In this document: in pieces, positions 22,213 through 22,575 of the stretch
Layout: each line of letters opens with the position of its first letter
How positions within the stretch are numbered: position 1 is the stretch's first letter
Assembly (NCBI GenBank): GCA_008501575.1
Contig: QQUO01000257.1
Span: 1 to 22,575, forward strand
DNA length: 22,575 nt
Reading direction: 5' to 3'
Source of the DNA: Pseudomonadota bacterium
GTDB lineage: Bacteria > Pseudomonadota > Gammaproteobacteria > Xanthomonadales > Marinicellaceae
Translations under genes and position numbers: made by a program
The notes under the pieces: model-generated
What the model was told of the DNA's origin: nothing
Seen by the model: only the letters and a program-made list of their open reading frames with translations
Database searches by the model: none

Positions 22213-22475
22213 GCTTTCGGTGGTGCTGTCCGGCTACCGGTACCCCAGCTATTAAGCCAGGCATTTACATTGTCTTCAGCCACTGTTTTACCGGCTTGGA
22301 TGGACTCAAGCGCCTGCAATGTTTCTTGCCATCTGGCATCATCCAATGATTGTCGAGCGATGTACTCTTTAATCGCTTGATTAATAATGTAACTTTTACT
22401 TCGATCCATTTTTTTTGCCAGAGATTCCAACGGTTTGTTGATATCGTCTGAGATTCTCATACTGGTAATACTCAT
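22209..22475 (-). CDS. Ribbon-helix-helix (CopG/ParD-like) antitoxin
   Basis: An 88-residue DNA-binding antitoxin that would neutralise the downstream ParE-like toxin and repress the operon. The N-terminal ribbon SITSMRISDDINKPLESLAKKMDRSKSYIINQAIKEYIARQ is a textbook RHH: a beta strand, then two helices with a small Lys/Arg-Ser-Lys turn between them. The C-terminal part, with GKTVAEDNVNAWLNSWGT, is the toxin-binding region common in ParD-like partners of this kind. The ATG at 22475 gives the usual length; GAAGAG touches the start codon. The upstream 100 bases to the window edge are AT-rich and should hold promoter and operator, but I see no strong palindrome. Confidence 0.88.
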   Translation of the reverse strand: MSITSMRISDDINKPLESLAKKMDRSKSYIINQAIKEYIARQSLDDARWQETLQALESIQAGKTVAEDNVNAWLNSWGTGSRTAPPKA

Positions 22476-22575
22476 CTCTTCGCTTAATGTAATAACTTGT
22501 ATTCCATTTTAACCCAATAATTTTTATAGCAACATCATTTACTTAATACGCTTTCATTAAATAAAAATCTTGCAA

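Overview
The window looks like a chromosomal stretch from a marine-type gammaproteobacterium, probably a Marinicella-like member of the Lysobacterales (Xanthomonadales). That assignment is an inference. It rests on AT-leaning coding DNA, a short-LID 187-residue adenylate kinase of the Xanthomonas type next to a pyrophosphate-type phosphofructokinase, ubiG followed by a MupP/Gph-type phosphatase, E. coli-like yadG/yadH and rnk, and exported proteins carrying a D-x-I-F-x-D-G-F-E tail that I recall from that group. No rRNA, tRNA, CRISPR array, insertion sequence or prophage is visible. Coding density is high and no gene-free stretch exceeds 300 bases.

Layout, left to right. 75-1745 is a Na/phosphate cotransporter with a PhoU-like tail. 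1860-4811 is a large exported propeller/diheme protein related to hydrazine synthase alpha. Next come a VOC protein on the minus strand (4886-5278) and an exported protein (5449-6678). A minus-strand housekeeping block follows: rnk (6810-7223), a HAD phosphatase (7377-8030) and ubiG (8042-8761). A MerC-like membrane protein (8946-9353) converges on a 56-residue rubredoxin (9350-9520), with their stop codons overlapping. An ABC exporter pair of the yadG/yadH type (9594-11298) precedes groES-groEL (11449-13404), which has a good sigma-32 promoter and a bidirectional terminator. On the minus strand, an exported PD40 propeller protein and an ATP-grasp ligase overlap by 4 bases (13463-15273). The divergent gap at 15274-15527 holds a candidate structured RNA with C-rich loops ending in a near-perfect terminator just before a TusA-family gene (15528-15770). 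Another exported protein follows (15925-17397), then adk on the minus strand. A tight three-gene plus-strand run comes next: pfp, a nucleotide-sugar dehydrogenase and dinB (18251-21854). The right edge carries a RelE/ParE-RHH toxin-antitoxin module (21928-22475).

What stands out. First, three otherwise unrelated exported proteins share the D-[I/P]-I-F-x-D-G-F-E motif, twice at the C-terminus and once internally before an extra DUF11-like domain. Each of their genes also has an inverted repeat that encloses or overlaps its ribosome-binding site immediately before the start codon. Second, the 15412-15506 element can be read either as a free-standing C-rich-loop small RNA or as an attenuator for the TusA-family gene. 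These two observations are the best candidates for undescribed biology here. The remaining genes are mostly recognisable families.
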